Shown: positions 38,104-47,131 of the stretch, piece by piece
How positions within the stretch are numbered: the stretch's first letter is position 1
How the letters are laid out: each line of letters starts with the position of its first letter
NCBI RefSeq assembly: GCF_041435195.1
Contig: NZ_CP108106.1
Location: forward strand, 5,180,501-5,244,500
Reading direction: 5' to 3'
Length of the DNA stretch: 64,000 nt
DNA from: Streptomyces sp. NBC_00224
GTDB lineage: Bacteria > Actinomycetota > Actinomycetes > Streptomycetales > Streptomycetaceae
Position numbers and translations under genes: made by a program
The notes under the pieces: model-generated
What the model was told of the DNA's origin: nothing
The model's input: only the letters and a program-made list of their open reading frames with translations
Databases searched by the model: none

Positions 38104-38177
38104 ACTTACTTGACGCCCGGCTAGTAGGGGGTCTACTTTCCCCAGTGTAGTAGTAACTAGCCGGGCGGCAAGTAAGT
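38104..38177. promoter_or_regulatory. TetR operator: two 22-bp inverted arms
   Basis: The arms at 38104-38125 and 38156-38177 match in 21 of 22 positions (left starts ACTTACTTG). The 30-bp centre contains GTCTACTTTCCCCAGTGTAGTAG with its own CTAC/GTAG symmetry. The divergent regulator and exporter starts flank it at 38088 and 38199. Confidence 0.85.
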
Positions 38178-38198
38178 GTGGGGCAGGGAGTGGGAGAG

Positions 38199-39842
38199 AT
38201 GGCACAACAAACCCAGCCGGAGGCAGGTTCAGCCGCGGCTCCAGAGGGCGGGCCCAAGCAGCGCAGCGTCCGAGTGGTCCTGCTGGCCCTGATGATCGCG
38301 ATGCTCCTCGCGATGCTCGACAACATGATCGTCGGCACCGCGATGCCCACCATCGTCGGTGACCTGGGCGGCATGGCCCATCTGTCCTGGGTGGTCACCG
38401 CGTACACCCTGGCCACCGCGGCCTCCACGCCCATCTGGGGCAAGCTCGGCGACATGTACGGCCGCAAGGGCGCCTTCCTCAGCTCCATAGTCGTCTTCCT
38501 GGTGGGCTCCGCTCTCAGCGGCATGGCCCAGGACATGGGCCAGCTGATCGGCTTCCGGGCGATCCAGGGCCTGGGCGCCGGCGGTCTGATCGTCGGCGTC
38601 ATGGCGATCATCGGTGAGCTGATTCCGCCCCGGGAGCGGGGCAAGTACCAGGGCATGATGGCCGGTGTCATGGGCATCGCCATGATCGGCGGCCCGCTGG
38701 TCGGCGGCTCCATCACCGACCACCTCGGCTGGCGCTGGTCCTTCTACATCAACCTGCCCCTCGGCGCGGTCGCGCTCGCGATGGTCACGGCCGTCCTGCA
38801 CCTCCCGAAGAAGAAGTCCAAGCCGAAGATCGACTACCTCGGTACGGTGCTGCTGACCATCGGCATCACGTCGATCGTGCTGGTCACCACTTGGGGCGGG
38901 ACGGAGTACGCCTGGGGCTCGGCCCGGATCATGGAGCTGATCGCGCTGGGCGTCGCGTCCCTGGTCGGCTTCCTCTTCGTCGAGACGAAGGCGGCCGAGC
39001 CGATCGTGCCGCTGCACATCTTCCGCAGCCGCAACTTCTCGCTGATGGCGGGGATCGCGTTCATCACGGGCTTCGTGATGTTCGGTGCGGTCCTCTTCCT
39101 CCCCCTCTACCAGCAGTCGGTACAGGGAGCCTCGGCCACCAACTCGGGTCTGCTCCTGCTCCCGATGCTGCTGTCGATGACGGTCGTCTCCCTCTTCGCG
39201 GGCCGGGTCACGACCTCCACGGGCCGCTACAAGGCGTTCCCGATAGTCGGCAGCGTCCTCATGGTCACAGGCCTCTACCTCCTCTCCACGATGGACACGG
39301 GCACCACGCGGCTGACCTCCGGCCTGTACATGGCGGTCCTCGGCGCGGGCATGGGCTGCCTGCTCCAGATCACGATGCTGGTGGCGCAGAACAGCGTCGA
39401 GATGAAGGACATCGGCGTCGGCTCCTCCACGAGCACGCTGGCCCGTACGCTCGGCTCCTCCTTCGGCGTGGCCATCATGGGCGCGCTCTTCAACAGCCGG
39501 GTCCAGGACGGGATGGCCGCGAAGGGCGGGGCCGGGGTCACCCAGCAGTCCGCCCAGCTCGACGCGGCGAGCCTGGCGAAGCTGCCGGTGCAGCTGCGGG
39601 AGGCGTACCAGCACGCGGTGTCGTCCGGTACGCACGGGGCGTTCGTCCTGGGCGCGGCGGTCGCGCTCGGCGCGGTGGTGGCTTCGCTGTTCGTGAAGGA
39701 GGTGCCGCTGCGGGGGGCGGGCCCGAAGCCGGACGCGGCCCCGGCCGACGCCTCGGCTCCCGCTCCGGCGGAGGTGGCTGACGGCTCGACTCCGGCCGAC
39801 ACGGAGACGGCTGCGCCGCCGGCGGTACGCGAACGAGTCTGA
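38199..39842 (+). CDS. MFS multidrug exporter, DHA2 (EmrB/QacA) family
   Basis: The 547-residue product has about 14 membrane helices. Motif [19 protein letters not shown] (helix 1, motif D1) and [13 protein letters not shown] (motif A) identify the DHA2 drug:H+ antiporters. The C-terminal ~45 residues are Ala/Pro/Glu rich and disordered. It should export hydrophobic toxic compounds. The ATG at 38199 follows GGAGTGGGAGAG. Expression is probably switched by the divergent TetR protein. A strong hairpin at 39855 ends the transcript. Confidence 0.92.
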   Translation: MAQQTQPEAGSAAAPEGGPKQRSVRVVLLALMIAMLLAMLDNMIVGTAMPTIVGDLGGMAHLSWVVTAYTLATAASTPIWGKLGDMYGRKGAFLSSIVVFLVGSALSGMAQDMGQLIGFRAIQGLGAGGLIVGVMAIIGELIPPRERGKYQGMMAGVMGIAMIGGPLVGGSITDHLGWRWSFYINLPLGAVALAMVTAVLHLPKKKSKPKIDYLGTVLLTIGITSIVLVTTWGGTEYAWGSARIMELIALGVASLVGFLFVETKAAEPIVPLHIFRSRNFSLMAGIAFITGFVMFGAVLFLPLYQQSVQGASATNSGLLLLPMLLSMTVVSLFAGRVTTSTGRYKAFPIVGSVLMVTGLYLLSTMDTGTTRLTSGLYMAVLGAGMGCLLQITMLVAQNSVEMKDIGVGSSTSTLARTLGSSFGVAIMGALFNSRVQDGMAAKGGAGVTQQSAQLDAASLAKLPVQLREAYQHAVSSGTHGAFVLGAAVALGAVVASLFVKEVPLRGAGPKPDAAPADASAPAPAEVADGSTPADTETAAPPAVRERV

Positions 39843-39854
39843 CCCGCTTCTCTC

Positions 39855-39901
39855 CACCACGAAGGCCCCCCGGACACTGTCCCCCGGGGGCCTTCGTGGT
39901 G
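39855..39901 (+). terminator. Terminator of the MFS exporter gene
   Basis: A perfect 16-bp stem (39855-39870 with 39886-39901) encloses a 15-nt loop, 12 bp after the stop codon. Confidence 0.85.
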
Positions 39902-40607
39902 CCCGGGGGGTAGGTCCCCCACCCCGCCCCTTCCCGAAAGCCCTGGGCGGGCGGCCGGGTGGTGGGCTGAGGCAGGGGGGGAGGGGATCTCCTGGGGGCT
40001 ACGCCCCCAGACCCCCAAGCGGGGGCTCCGCCCCCTGCACCCCTGGCGGGGCTGCGCCCCTGCACCCCTGGCGGGGCTGCGCCCCTGCACCCACCCGGGG
40101 CTGAGCCTCTGGCGGGGGCGGGGTCTACCGGGGTGGGGGCAGTACAGGGGGCTTCGCCCCCTAACCCCCGAGCGGGGGCTGCACCCCTGCACCCACCCGG
40201 GGCTGCACCTCTGGACCCCCGCGGGGCTGCACCGCGCCATGGACCTCGGCCCAGGCAGACCTGGGCCGTGCGGGGCTTTACGAGACGCTGCGCGGCCGCC
40301 CCGAGTACCTGCGGGCCATGGGGAAGTCTCGACGGCGGAGGGTCGCTGGCACGGTCGTGGGTGGGGGCATGGAGGGGTGTCCCCGCAAGGAGGAGCGCAC
40401 GAGTGGCCGAGGGTGTGTGGAGGCAGAGAGCGCGACGAGAGAGGAGATACCCCTCCATGACCCCACCCACCCCACCACCGGGCGTGCGCCACCCCCACCG
40501 AACCCCAGCACTGCGCCGCAGGCACCGCGCTAAGCCACGCGCCACCGGCACCAAGCCATCCGCCTCAATCCACCGGCACTGCAACCGCCCCCAACCCAAC
40601 CCAACCC
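39902..40607. repeat. Gene-free, repeat-rich intergenic region
   Basis: This ~700-bp gap between the MFS gene and cseC holds no convincing gene. It contains a 25-bp tandem duplication (40032-40056, 40057-40081, plus a partial third copy starting CCCCTGCACCC at 40082) and many GC hairpins such as GGGGGCTCCGCCCCC. Related repeats (40141-40240) carry GGGGCTGCACC units. Open frames here have no clear start sites or codon bias. Confidence 0.6.
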
Positions 40608-41924
40608 CTACCCCTGCGTCGGCAGAACCGGAAAGCTCCCCGTCGCCGTAGGGGCGTGCTCCGGGAGCCAGAGGACCGCGATCGCGCCCCCCGCCGTGGA
40701 CGGGGAACCCGCCGCGTTACGGAACGTCAGGCGCGCCCCCAGCACCCGCGCCTGGCCCGACGCGATCGTCAGGCCCAGGCCGTGGCCGTGGCCCGCCCGG
40801 TCGCTGCTGCCGGTGCGGAACCGGCTCGGCCCCTCGCGCAGCAGCGCCTCCGGGAACCCGGGACCGTGGTCGCGGATGCGCACCACACGGCCCTCCACAG
40901 TGACCTCCACCGGCCCCGCCCCGTGCTTCGCCGCGTTCCCCAGCAGATTCCCCAGGATCCGCTCAAGACGACGGGGATCCGTGTTCACCCAGGACTCGTG
41001 CACGACCCGCACCACGACCTCCGGGTCCAGCACCGCCACCCGCCGGCTCACGAACTCGCCGAGCGCGATCTCCTGGAGCTCCGCCCGCTCGGACGCGCTG
41101 TCCAGCCGGGCGACCTCCAGTACGTCCTCCACCAGCGTCCGCATCGCCTGCGCCCGGTTGCGTACGAGCTCCGTCGGCCGCCCCGGCGGCAGCAGCTCGG
41201 CCGCCGTCAGCAGCCCCGTCACCGGCGTACGCAACTCGTGCGCGATGTCCGCCGTGACCCGGCGCTCCGCTTCCAGCCGCTCCTGCAACGCGTCTGTCAG
41301 CGCGTCAACGGCCCGAGCCAGCTCATCCGTCTCATCACGGACGACCCCCCCGATCGCGTCCCGCACCCGCACGTCCGTATGCCCCTCGGCCACCTTCGTC
41401 GCCGCCGCCGCGGCCTTCCGCAGCCGCCGCGAGATCTGCCCGCCGATGAGGATGCCGAGCGCGCACCCGCCGAACACGACTGCGACGGACCCGATGACCA
41501 GCGCCCGGTCCAGGTCCGAGATGACATTGGAGCTGCGGTCGGTGAACGTGCTGTGCAGGGACAGGATGTTGCCGTTGCCCACCGGTACGGCCGCCCAGAT
41601 GTCCGGCACACCGTTCTTCGGCTCCTGGACGGACGTGGCCTTGCGGCCCCGGTCCGTCTTGGCCTTCAGATCGGCCGGCAGCGCCGGGTCGTTGAGCTTC
41701 GCGCCGAACCGCGTCTGCTTGCTCGTCTCGTAGATGCGCTGCGCGAACAGCACACGGTCGAGCTGGAGGTCGCGCGCGTTGTCGAGCATCGAGACCCGCG
41801 CCGCGTTGTGCACGACGAGGCTGAGCGCCATCACGGTCAGCGCACCGACGGCGGTGATGGCGATACTGATCTTCCAGCGGACACCGGTCCGCAGGGTGGG
41901 CCGCCTCACGAGCCTCTCACCCAC
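40608..41924 (-). CDS. cseC: Envelope-stress sensor histidine kinase CseC
   Basis: The 438-residue kinase has a first membrane helix (residues ~20-42), an extracytoplasmic sensor domain (~43-145) and a second helix (~148-168). A HAMP region follows, then HisKA with ADIAHELRTPVTG, and an ATPase domain (NLLGNAAKHG, RDHGPGFPE, GHGHGLGLTIA). In S. coelicolor CseC senses cell-wall damage and phosphorylates CseB, which turns on sigE. Gene order sigE-cseA-cseB-cseC is preserved here on the minus strand. The start is GTG at 41924; an alternative GTG at 41909 gives MRRPTLRTG. Confidence 0.9.
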   Translation of the reverse strand: MGERLVRRPTLRTGVRWKISIAITAVGALTVMALSLVVHNAARVSMLDNARDLQLDRVLFAQRIYETSKQTRFGAKLNDPALPADLKAKTDRGRKATSVQEPKNGVPDIWAAVPVGNGNILSLHSTFTDRSSNVISDLDRALVIGSVAVVFGGCALGILIGGQISRRLRKAAAAATKVAEGHTDVRVRDAIGGVVRDETDELARAVDALTDALQERLEAERRVTADIAHELRTPVTGLLTAAELLPPGRPTELVRNRAQAMRTLVEDVLEVARLDSASERAELQEIALGEFVSRRVAVLDPEVVVRVVHESWVNTDPRRLERILGNLLGNAAKHGAGPVEVTVEGRVVRIRDHGPGFPEALLREGPSRFRTGSSDRAGHGHGLGLTIASGQARVLGARLTFRNAAGSPSTAGGAIAVLWLPEHAPTATGSFPVLPTQG

Positions 41925-41991
41925 ACCGCACCCAGACCCGAACCCAAAGCCAAACCCGCGCCCACGCCCAAACCCGTGCCCACGCCCGCGC

Positions 41992-42696
41992 TCACGCCTT
42001 CAGTTTGTAGCCGAAGCCACGCACGGTCTCGATCCGGTCCTGCCCGATCTTCGTACGCAGCCGCTGCACATGGACGTCCACCACGCGCGTGTCACCGCCC
42101 CACCCGTAGTCCCACACCCGCTCAAGGAGCTTGTCGCGGGAGAGCACGGTACCGGGCGCCGAGGAGAACTCCAGGAGCAGCCGCATCTCGGTCGGGGTGA
42201 GGGCGACCGTCTCGCCGCCCTTGCGGACCTCCATGCCCTCGGTGTCGACCTCAAGGTCGCCGAAGGCGAGCATCCCGCGCTCGTGGTCCCCGTCCGTCTC
42301 GCCCGCGCCCGCGCCGGGCCCGCCCGCGTGCCCGAAGCGCCGCAGCACGGCACGGATCCGGGCGACGAGCACGGCCCCGTCGAACGGCTTGGTCACATAG
42401 TCGTCCGCGCCCGCTTCCAGGCCGAGCACCACGTCGATCGAGTCCGCGCGCGCGGACAGCATGATCACGGGGACGGTCGACTCGTCGCGGATACGGCGGC
42501 ACAGGCTGACCCCGTCGAGGCCCGGCAGCATCACGTCGAGCAGCGCGATGTCCGGCTGGTCGGCGCGGAACGCCTCCAGGCCGGAGAGCCCGTCGGGCAT
42601 GGCGGTCACGGTGAAGCCGTCGCGCTCCAGCGCGAGCTGGGTGGCTTCACGGATGACGTCGTCGTCCTCGACGAACAGGACATGGGTCTCGGCCAT
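41992..42696 (-). CDS. cseB: Envelope-stress response regulator CseB
   Basis: The 234-residue OmpR-type regulator has a receiver domain (FVEDDDVIREAT, phospho-acceptor in IALLDVMLPGLDG, Lys in DYVTKPF) and a winged-helix DNA-binding domain (LTPTEMRLLLEF to VRGFGYKLKA). It is activated by CseC and in S. coelicolor activates the sigE promoter. An Ala/Gly-rich linker of about 20 residues joins the two domains. The ATG at 42696 gives the family start and has only a weak ribosome site (GAGAG). Confidence 0.92.
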   Translation of the reverse strand: MAETHVLFVEDDDVIREATQLALERDGFTVTAMPDGLSGLEAFRADQPDIALLDVMLPGLDGVSLCRRIRDESTVPVIMLSARADSIDVVLGLEAGADDYVTKPFDGAVLVARIRAVLRRFGHAGGPGAGAGETDGDHERGMLAFGDLEVDTEGMEVRKGGETVALTPTEMRLLLEFSSAPGTVLSRDKLLERVWDYGWGGDTRVVDVHVQRLRTKIGQDRIETVRGFGYKLKA

Positions 42697-42775
42697 CGTG
42701 CTGCTCTCAGTTCCTCGGCGTGCGCTTGCGCTTCTTACGTACGTACAAGTGCGGCTCAAAAACGGTCGGGGCCGG

Positions 42776-43432
42776 TCACGGCGAGGCCGGTACCGGCGCC
42801 TCGGTGCCCTCGTCGTTGCCGACCGCCTTGCTGAAGTCGTTCTCCACTTGGTCGTGCTTGGCGAACTTCGTGCCCGACCAGCGGTAGGTCGTCACAATCT
42901 CACTGGAGGCGAACGCCGGCTTGTCGCCCTTGGCGTACATCTGCCGGGTCACCACCAGGTCTCCCCGGTCGATCTCCGCGTAGACCGGCGCTTCCTCGGA
43001 GGTGAAGACATTGTCGTACGAGGAGCCGTCCTCGCGGTACACATAGGAGCCGAGTCCCACGGCATCTCCGCAGGTCATCACGTTCACCACGACGTCCTGG
43101 CCGGTGGCGCCGGTGATGTGGCCGTAGGAGACGTCGATCGGGTACTCGTCCTTCACACAGGGCTTCAGATCCGCCTTCACGCGCTCGCTGACCTTGGGGT
43201 CCGCCTTGAGCAGCCGTACGGCGTTGACCTTCTTGAAGGGCGCAGCGGTCGTCGCGGTCGGCGTCGGCGAGGCGTGGCCGGCGACCTTGTCGGTGTGCGC
43301 CTCGCCCTCGTCGCGCGTCCCCGTGCCGCCCGTCGAGCATCCCGCCGCGAGCAGGCCGAAGGCGGCGAGCCCGGCCATCGCCGTGGTTCCCGCCGCCAGT
43401 ACGCCCCCTCTGCCCCTGCCTAGGCCGCGCAC
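42776..43432 (-). CDS. cseA: Lipoprotein CseA, modulator of the SigE system
   Basis: The 218-residue product has a lipoprotein signal peptide with lipobox LAAGC (Cys about residue 32), followed by a Thr/Gly/Ala linker and a globular extracytoplasmic domain. In S. coelicolor CseA is a lipoprotein that dampens the sigE response. Its GTG start at 43432 overlaps the sigE 3' end by 13 bp, so the two are translationally coupled. A gap of about 80 bp separates it from cseB. Confidence 0.87.
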   Translation of the reverse strand: MRGLGRGRGGVLAAGTTAMAGLAAFGLLAAGCSTGGTGTRDEGEAHTDKVAGHASPTPTATTAAPFKKVNAVRLLKADPKVSERVKADLKPCVKDEYPIDVSYGHITGATGQDVVVNVMTCGDAVGLGSYVYREDGSSYDNVFTSEEAPVYAEIDRGDLVVTRQMYAKGDKPAFASSEIVTTYRWSGTKFAKHDQVENDFSKAVGNDEGTEAPVPASP

Positions 43433-44028
43433 CGCTCCCGCCCCTTTTCGTCGCGCTCGTTGCGGCCGACCCGGCGGTCGGCCTGACGGCCCACCCGGCC
43501 GTCACGTCCCTCGGCGTGGCCGAGGGCGTGGAAGTCCAGCTCGCGGCTCTCCAGCTCCTGCCGGAGCCGGGCCAGTGCCCGGTGCAGCGTGCTCTTGACG
43601 GTACCCGCCGACATCCCGAGGGCCGCGGCGGTCTCTTCCGTGCTCATCTGCTCCCAGTGTCGCAGCACCACGACGCTGCGCTGCTTGGGCGCCAGGACTT
43701 TCAGTACGTCCATCAGGAGGGCGCGGTCGGCGCGCTGCTCGGAGCCGTCCTCGATGCGCGCGTCCGGCAGCTGCTCGGTGGGTACCTCTTCGAGCTTGCG
43801 TGCGCGCCACCACTCGGTCCGCGTGTTGATCATCACGCGGCGCAGATACGCGTCGGCGAGCGCCTTGTCGGCGATGCCGTCCCAGCGGCCGTACGTACGG
43901 GCCAGGGCGGTCTGCAGCAGGTCCTGCGCGTCCACCGGGTCCGGAACCAGTCGCCGGGCGCTGCGCAGCAGGGCCTCCTGCCGGGTGCGTACGTACTCTT
44001 CGAACTCAAGCACCTCGCCGTGCGCCAT
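43420..44028 (-). CDS. sigE: ECF sigma factor SigE
   Basis: The 202-residue product contains sigma region 2 (FEEYVRTRQEALLRSARRLVPDPVDAQDLLQTALARTYGRW) and region 4 (VLRHWEQMSTEETAAALGMSAGTVKSTLHRALARL). It directs RNA polymerase to cell-envelope genes. The C-terminal tail after residue ~165 is long and rich in Arg, Asp and Gly (EGRDGRVGRQADRRVGR). The ATG at 44028 follows GGAGG by 9 bp; a GTG at 44070 would add 14 residues. In this family control comes from the CseB/CseC pair, not from an anti-sigma factor, and none is seen. Confidence 0.92.
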   Translation of the reverse strand: MAHGEVLEFEEYVRTRQEALLRSARRLVPDPVDAQDLLQTALARTYGRWDGIADKALADAYLRRVMINTRTEWWRARKLEEVPTEQLPDARIEDGSEQRADRALLMDVLKVLAPKQRSVVVLRHWEQMSTEETAAALGMSAGTVKSTLHRALARLRQELESRELDFHALGHAEGRDGRVGRQADRRVGRNERDEKGRERCAA

Positions 44029-44300
44029 ACCCAACCGCCTCCGTCCCCGTGACTTCCCTGCCTGTCCCACTTACCTGACTGAAGCTACGGAGCCGTTGTC
44101 ACGGGCCTGTGCGGAGCAGCCGTCGGGGGGCGCACGGTGAGCCATCGGTTGTGTAACAGCAGAGGTTTGACCCGCGTTTTCAAGGGGTAAAGGTGTGTCC
44201 CCGCGGTGACGGAGAGCTATCCGAAAGAGCTGCGGCCCTGGTCAACTGGGGTCGCTGGACCGGGTGTTCCCGCACCGTGACGGTCGGTCATGACGGTCGC

Positions 44301-44352
44301 CGTAACTGTCGGCCGTAACAGTCCGCCGTAACAGTCCGCCGTGACACTCGGC
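44301..44352. repeat. Four tandem 13-bp repeats
   Basis: CGTAACTGTCGGC, CGTAACAGTCCGC (twice, identical) and CGTGACACTCGGC lie head to tail at 44301-44352. The array sits between the mutY 3' end and sigE in a 340-bp gap (44029-44368) that also holds the sigE promoter region. No similar array is seen elsewhere in the window. Confidence 0.85.
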
Positions 44353-44368
44353 CGGGGCGGGAGTCCGG

Positions 44369-45280
44369 TCAGGTCAGCGGCAGCCGGTACACCCCGTCCG
44401 CGAGCGGCTCCACCAGCCCGTCCGCGACCAGCCCGTCCAGTGCGCGGGCCCGCTGCACAGGCTCGTGCCACACCGCGTCCAGCGCCGCCCGCGGTACGGG
44501 ATCCACCGCCTCCCGCAACACCGCGAGCAGCTTGCCGCGCACCTGGCGGTCGGTCCCGGCGTACGTCTGGCCGCGGCGCGGCGGTCCGTCGTGCGCGGGC
44601 TTCCCGGCCAGGTGCCAGGCACAGCGCGCGGCGATCGGGCACCGCCCGCAGTCCTCGTTCCTGGCCGTGCACACCAGCGCGCCCAGCTCCATCGAGGCGG
44701 CCGCCCAGCGGGCCGCGCGGGCCTCGTCGTCGGGCAGCAGCGCGCGGGCGAGGCGCCGTTCGGCGGCGGTGGTGGCGTTCGGCGGGTACTGGACGCCGGT
44801 GACGGCCCGCGCGAAGACCCGGCGGACGTTGGTGTCCAGGACCGCGTGGCGCTGCCCGTACGCGAAGGAGGCGACGGCCGCCGCCGTGTACTCGCCGATG
44901 CCGGGCAGCGCGAGCAGCCGGGCGTGGTCGCTGGGGACGTCACCGCCGTGCCGTTCCGTTATCGCCACGGCGGCCCCGTGCAGCCGCAGCGCGCGGCGCG
45001 GGTAGCCGAGCCGCCCCCAGGCGCGCACGGCCTCGCCCGGCGCGTCGGCGGCCAGGTCGGCCGGGCGCGGCCAGCGGGCCAGCCACTGCTCGTACACCGG
45101 GAGCACCCGGCTCACGGGCGTCTGCTGGAGCATGAACTCGCTCACCATCACCCCCCAGGCACCGGCCTCGGGGCGGCGCCAGGGCAGGTCGCGCGCGTGC
45201 TGGTCGAACCACCCGAGGACGGGGGTGTGGAGGGCGTCGGGGGAGACCGTGTCGGGGTCGGTCGTCGGCATCGTCGTCAT
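44369..45280 (-). CDS. mutY: A/G-specific adenine DNA glycosylase
   Basis: The 303-residue enzyme removes adenine mispaired with 8-oxoguanine. Visible are the catalytic Glu in SEFMLQQTP, the HhH motif LPGIGEYTAAAVASFA, the catalytic Asp in VLDTNVRRVFAR, and four Cys (CTARNEDCGRCPIAARC, spacing C-x6-C-x2-C-x5-C) for the [4Fe-4S] cluster. The MutT-like C-terminal domain of E. coli MutY is replaced by a short helical end of about 70 residues, as in other actinobacteria. The ATG at 45280 was chosen over 45322 because it starts just before the conserved core. Confidence 0.92.
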   Translation of the reverse strand: MTTMPTTDPDTVSPDALHTPVLGWFDQHARDLPWRRPEAGAWGVMVSEFMLQQTPVSRVLPVYEQWLARWPRPADLAADAPGEAVRAWGRLGYPRRALRLHGAAVAITERHGGDVPSDHARLLALPGIGEYTAAAVASFAYGQRHAVLDTNVRRVFARAVTGVQYPPNATTAAERRLARALLPDDEARAARWAAASMELGALVCTARNEDCGRCPIAARCAWHLAGKPAHDGPPRRGQTYAGTDRQVRGKLLAVLREAVDPVPRAALDAVWHEPVQRARALDGLVADGLVEPLADGVYRLPLT

Positions 45281-45332
45281 CGCACCCCCGATCCTGGCAC
45301 GGAACGGGGGTGCGGCGGGCACGGCGGGCCGC

Positions 45333-45947
45333 TCAGCGGCGGGCGTGCAGGGGCGCGCCCGGCCCGGCCAGCCAGACCGCGGCGCCGTTGCCGCTCGCCC
45401 GCATCGACTCGACCAGCGAGCGCACCGGGCGCGTACCGGCCTTGGCCATGAAGAACGCGGTGGCCGTGCCGAGCAGCAGGCCCACCGCCACGTCGTGCGG
45501 GTAGTGCACGCCCACGTACACCCGTGAGAACGCCATGAGCAGCGCCATCGGCACGGTCAGCGCCCAGATGCGCGGCCAGGCCAGCGCGAGCGCGACGGCC
45601 GCGCCGCCCGCGATGGTGGCGTGGTTGGACGGGAACGACCAGTCGCCGTGGGCCGGGCAGGTGATCAGGGAGGTGGCGGCGCCCTTGACCGCGCGGCACG
45701 GGCGCTCCTCGTCCACCAGCGACTTGACCGCCTCGCTGGCGATGTACGCGGCGGCGGTCGCCAGCGGGGCGAGCAGGGCCAGCGCCATCGCCGTCGAACC
45801 GGCCCGGCGCGCCCGCCACCAGCAGACGACGAACAGCACGCCGAACAGGATCAGCCCCACCTCCGTCCAGAGCTCGACGAGGTGCTGCAGCCACGAGGGG
45901 TTGTCGTGGGCGAAGTCGGTGATGTCGCGGTAGAGATCGCTATCCAT
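45333..45947 (-). CDS. PAP2-family membrane phosphatase
   Basis: The 204-residue product has about five membrane helices and the three phosphatase motifs of PAP2/acid phosphatases: KSLVDEERPC (K-x6-RP type), SFPSNHATIAGG and SRVYVGVHYPHDVAVG. Such enzymes dephosphorylate lipid phosphates, for example undecaprenyl or phosphatidic substrates, on the outer face. The ATG at 45947 has no strong ribosome site. It is divergent from the linker-rich protein at 46060, with a 112-bp promoter region between them. Confidence 0.85.
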   Translation of the reverse strand: MDSDLYRDITDFAHDNPSWLQHLVELWTEVGLILFGVLFVVCWWRARRAGSTAMALALLAPLATAAAYIASEAVKSLVDEERPCRAVKGAATSLITCPAHGDWSFPSNHATIAGGAAVALALAWPRIWALTVPMALLMAFSRVYVGVHYPHDVAVGLLLGTATAFFMAKAGTRPVRSLVESMRASGNGAAVWLAGPGAPLHARR

Positions 45948-46059
45948 GGTGACGGACAGTATGGAACATCGCCTTCCGGAATGATGATCCGGAAAAGTTG
46001 CGGAAGGCGAGCGGCGGGTGGGGCGGGAGTTGGTGCGGAACTCTCGTAGAGTTTCGCCC

Positions 46060-46902
46060 GTGGGATCTCTGCGCAATCCGGTCGGGCCGCTTCCCTCCTC
46101 CATCTACTGGCGACGGAGGGCAGTCGCGCTGTCCCTGCTCGCGCTGCTGGCGGTGGTGATCCTATGGTCCGTCAGTTCCGGTGGCGGCGGCGGCAGTAAG
46201 GGCAGTGGCAACGACAAGGGCGCCCACCCGGCCCCCTCGATCACGCCGGGACCAGGGAGCTCGGGGCCGGCGATCAGTACGGCGCCGGGCGGCCGTGACG
46301 AGTCCCCCGGCAGCTCCGCCTCGTCCTCCTCCGGCTCGACCGCCGGTTCGTCGTCCGGCGGCGGTGCGGGCGGTTCGTCCGACGGCGCCGGCAACGGGGG
46401 CGCGGACGGCGGAGGTTCGGCATCCGGAGGCGGCGCGGGCGCCGTCGGCGGCGGCTCCTCCGACGGCGGTACGGCGCGGCAGGTGCCCGCGGGGTCCTCG
46501 CTGCCGGTCTGCGCGCCGGGTCAGCTGAAGCTGACGGCCCGGAGCATGAAGAACGAGTACGCGCCCGGGGAGAAGCCGCGGGTCGAGATTTCCGTCCAGA
46601 ACACGACGGCCTCCACCTGCAAGGCGGACCTCGGGCCCAAGGGCGCGGTGCTCGTGGTGACGGACTCCGGCGACAGCAGGGTGTGGGCGTCGGACGACTG
46701 CCCGAGCGGGTCGGGGAGCGCGCTGTACCAGGTGCCGGGCAATGCGACGATCACGCACATCGTGGCGTGGGACCGGACGCGGAGTGCGGCCCGTTGTGCG
46801 ACGCCGGCGCCGGGTGGGCCGGGTCCCGGCACGTATCTCTTCGAGGTCCAGGCGACGGGGCTGCCGGTGGCGCGAGCGCCGTTCTCCCTGAAGAAGGACT
46901 AG
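46060..46902 (+). CDS. Single-pass membrane protein with Gly/Ser linker and exported domain
   Basis: The 280-residue product has an N-terminal membrane helix (residues ~20-38) followed by a very long low-complexity Gly/Ser/Ala linker (~40-150) and a C-terminal immunoglobulin-like domain. That domain contains LKLTARSMKNEYAPGEKPRVEISVQNTTASTC and ends VARAPFSLKKD, with four Cys that may form disulphides outside the cell. I do not recognise the family. The GTG at 46060 is preceded by TAGAGT (46047-46052), possibly a -10 box for a leaderless message. Confidence 0.7.
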   Translation: MGSLRNPVGPLPSSIYWRRRAVALSLLALLAVVILWSVSSGGGGGSKGSGNDKGAHPAPSITPGPGSSGPAISTAPGGRDESPGSSASSSSGSTAGSSSGGGAGGSSDGAGNGGADGGGSASGGGAGAVGGGSSDGGTARQVPAGSSLPVCAPGQLKLTARSMKNEYAPGEKPRVEISVQNTTASTCKADLGPKGAVLVVTDSGDSRVWASDDCPSGSGSALYQVPGNATITHIVAWDRTRSAARCATPAPGGPGPGTYLFEVQATGLPVARAPFSLKKD

Positions 46903-47007
46903 CCCCACCCCGCGTAAACCCTCCGGGGGTGGGTGGGGGTGGAGGTGGCTCTCCCGGGGGCTGCGCCCCCGGACCCCGGGCTCCGTTCGTCTGCGGGCCG
47001 GCTGTGG

Positions 47008-47092
47008 CTGGTCGCGCAGTTCCCCGCGCCCCTAAAGGCGCGCGCCGGAGGAGCTGGAGTTGCCTAAGGGGCGCGGGGAACTGCGCGCTCAG
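47008..47092. repeat. 26-bp intergenic repeat, facing inverted pair (copies e1/e2)
   Basis: Copy e1 (47008-47033) and inverted copy e2 (47067-47092, ending GCTCAG instead of GACCAG) form a potential long hairpin. They lie between the convergent membrane-protein and disA genes; the 229-bp gap also holds GC hairpins at 46940-46985. Confidence 0.85.
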
Positions 47093-47131
47093 CCCCCACC
47101 GAACCCGCAGACGAAGCGCCCCACGTCCTGG

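Noticed and set aside
40133..40651. Open frame in the gap before cseC.
   Set aside because: It is mostly repeat sequence with Pro/Arg-rich translation, no ribosome site, and overlaps the cseC 3' end.
44301..44352. Possible CRISPR array from the 13-bp repeats.
   Set aside because: The units are directly adjacent with no spacers and no cas genes are present.
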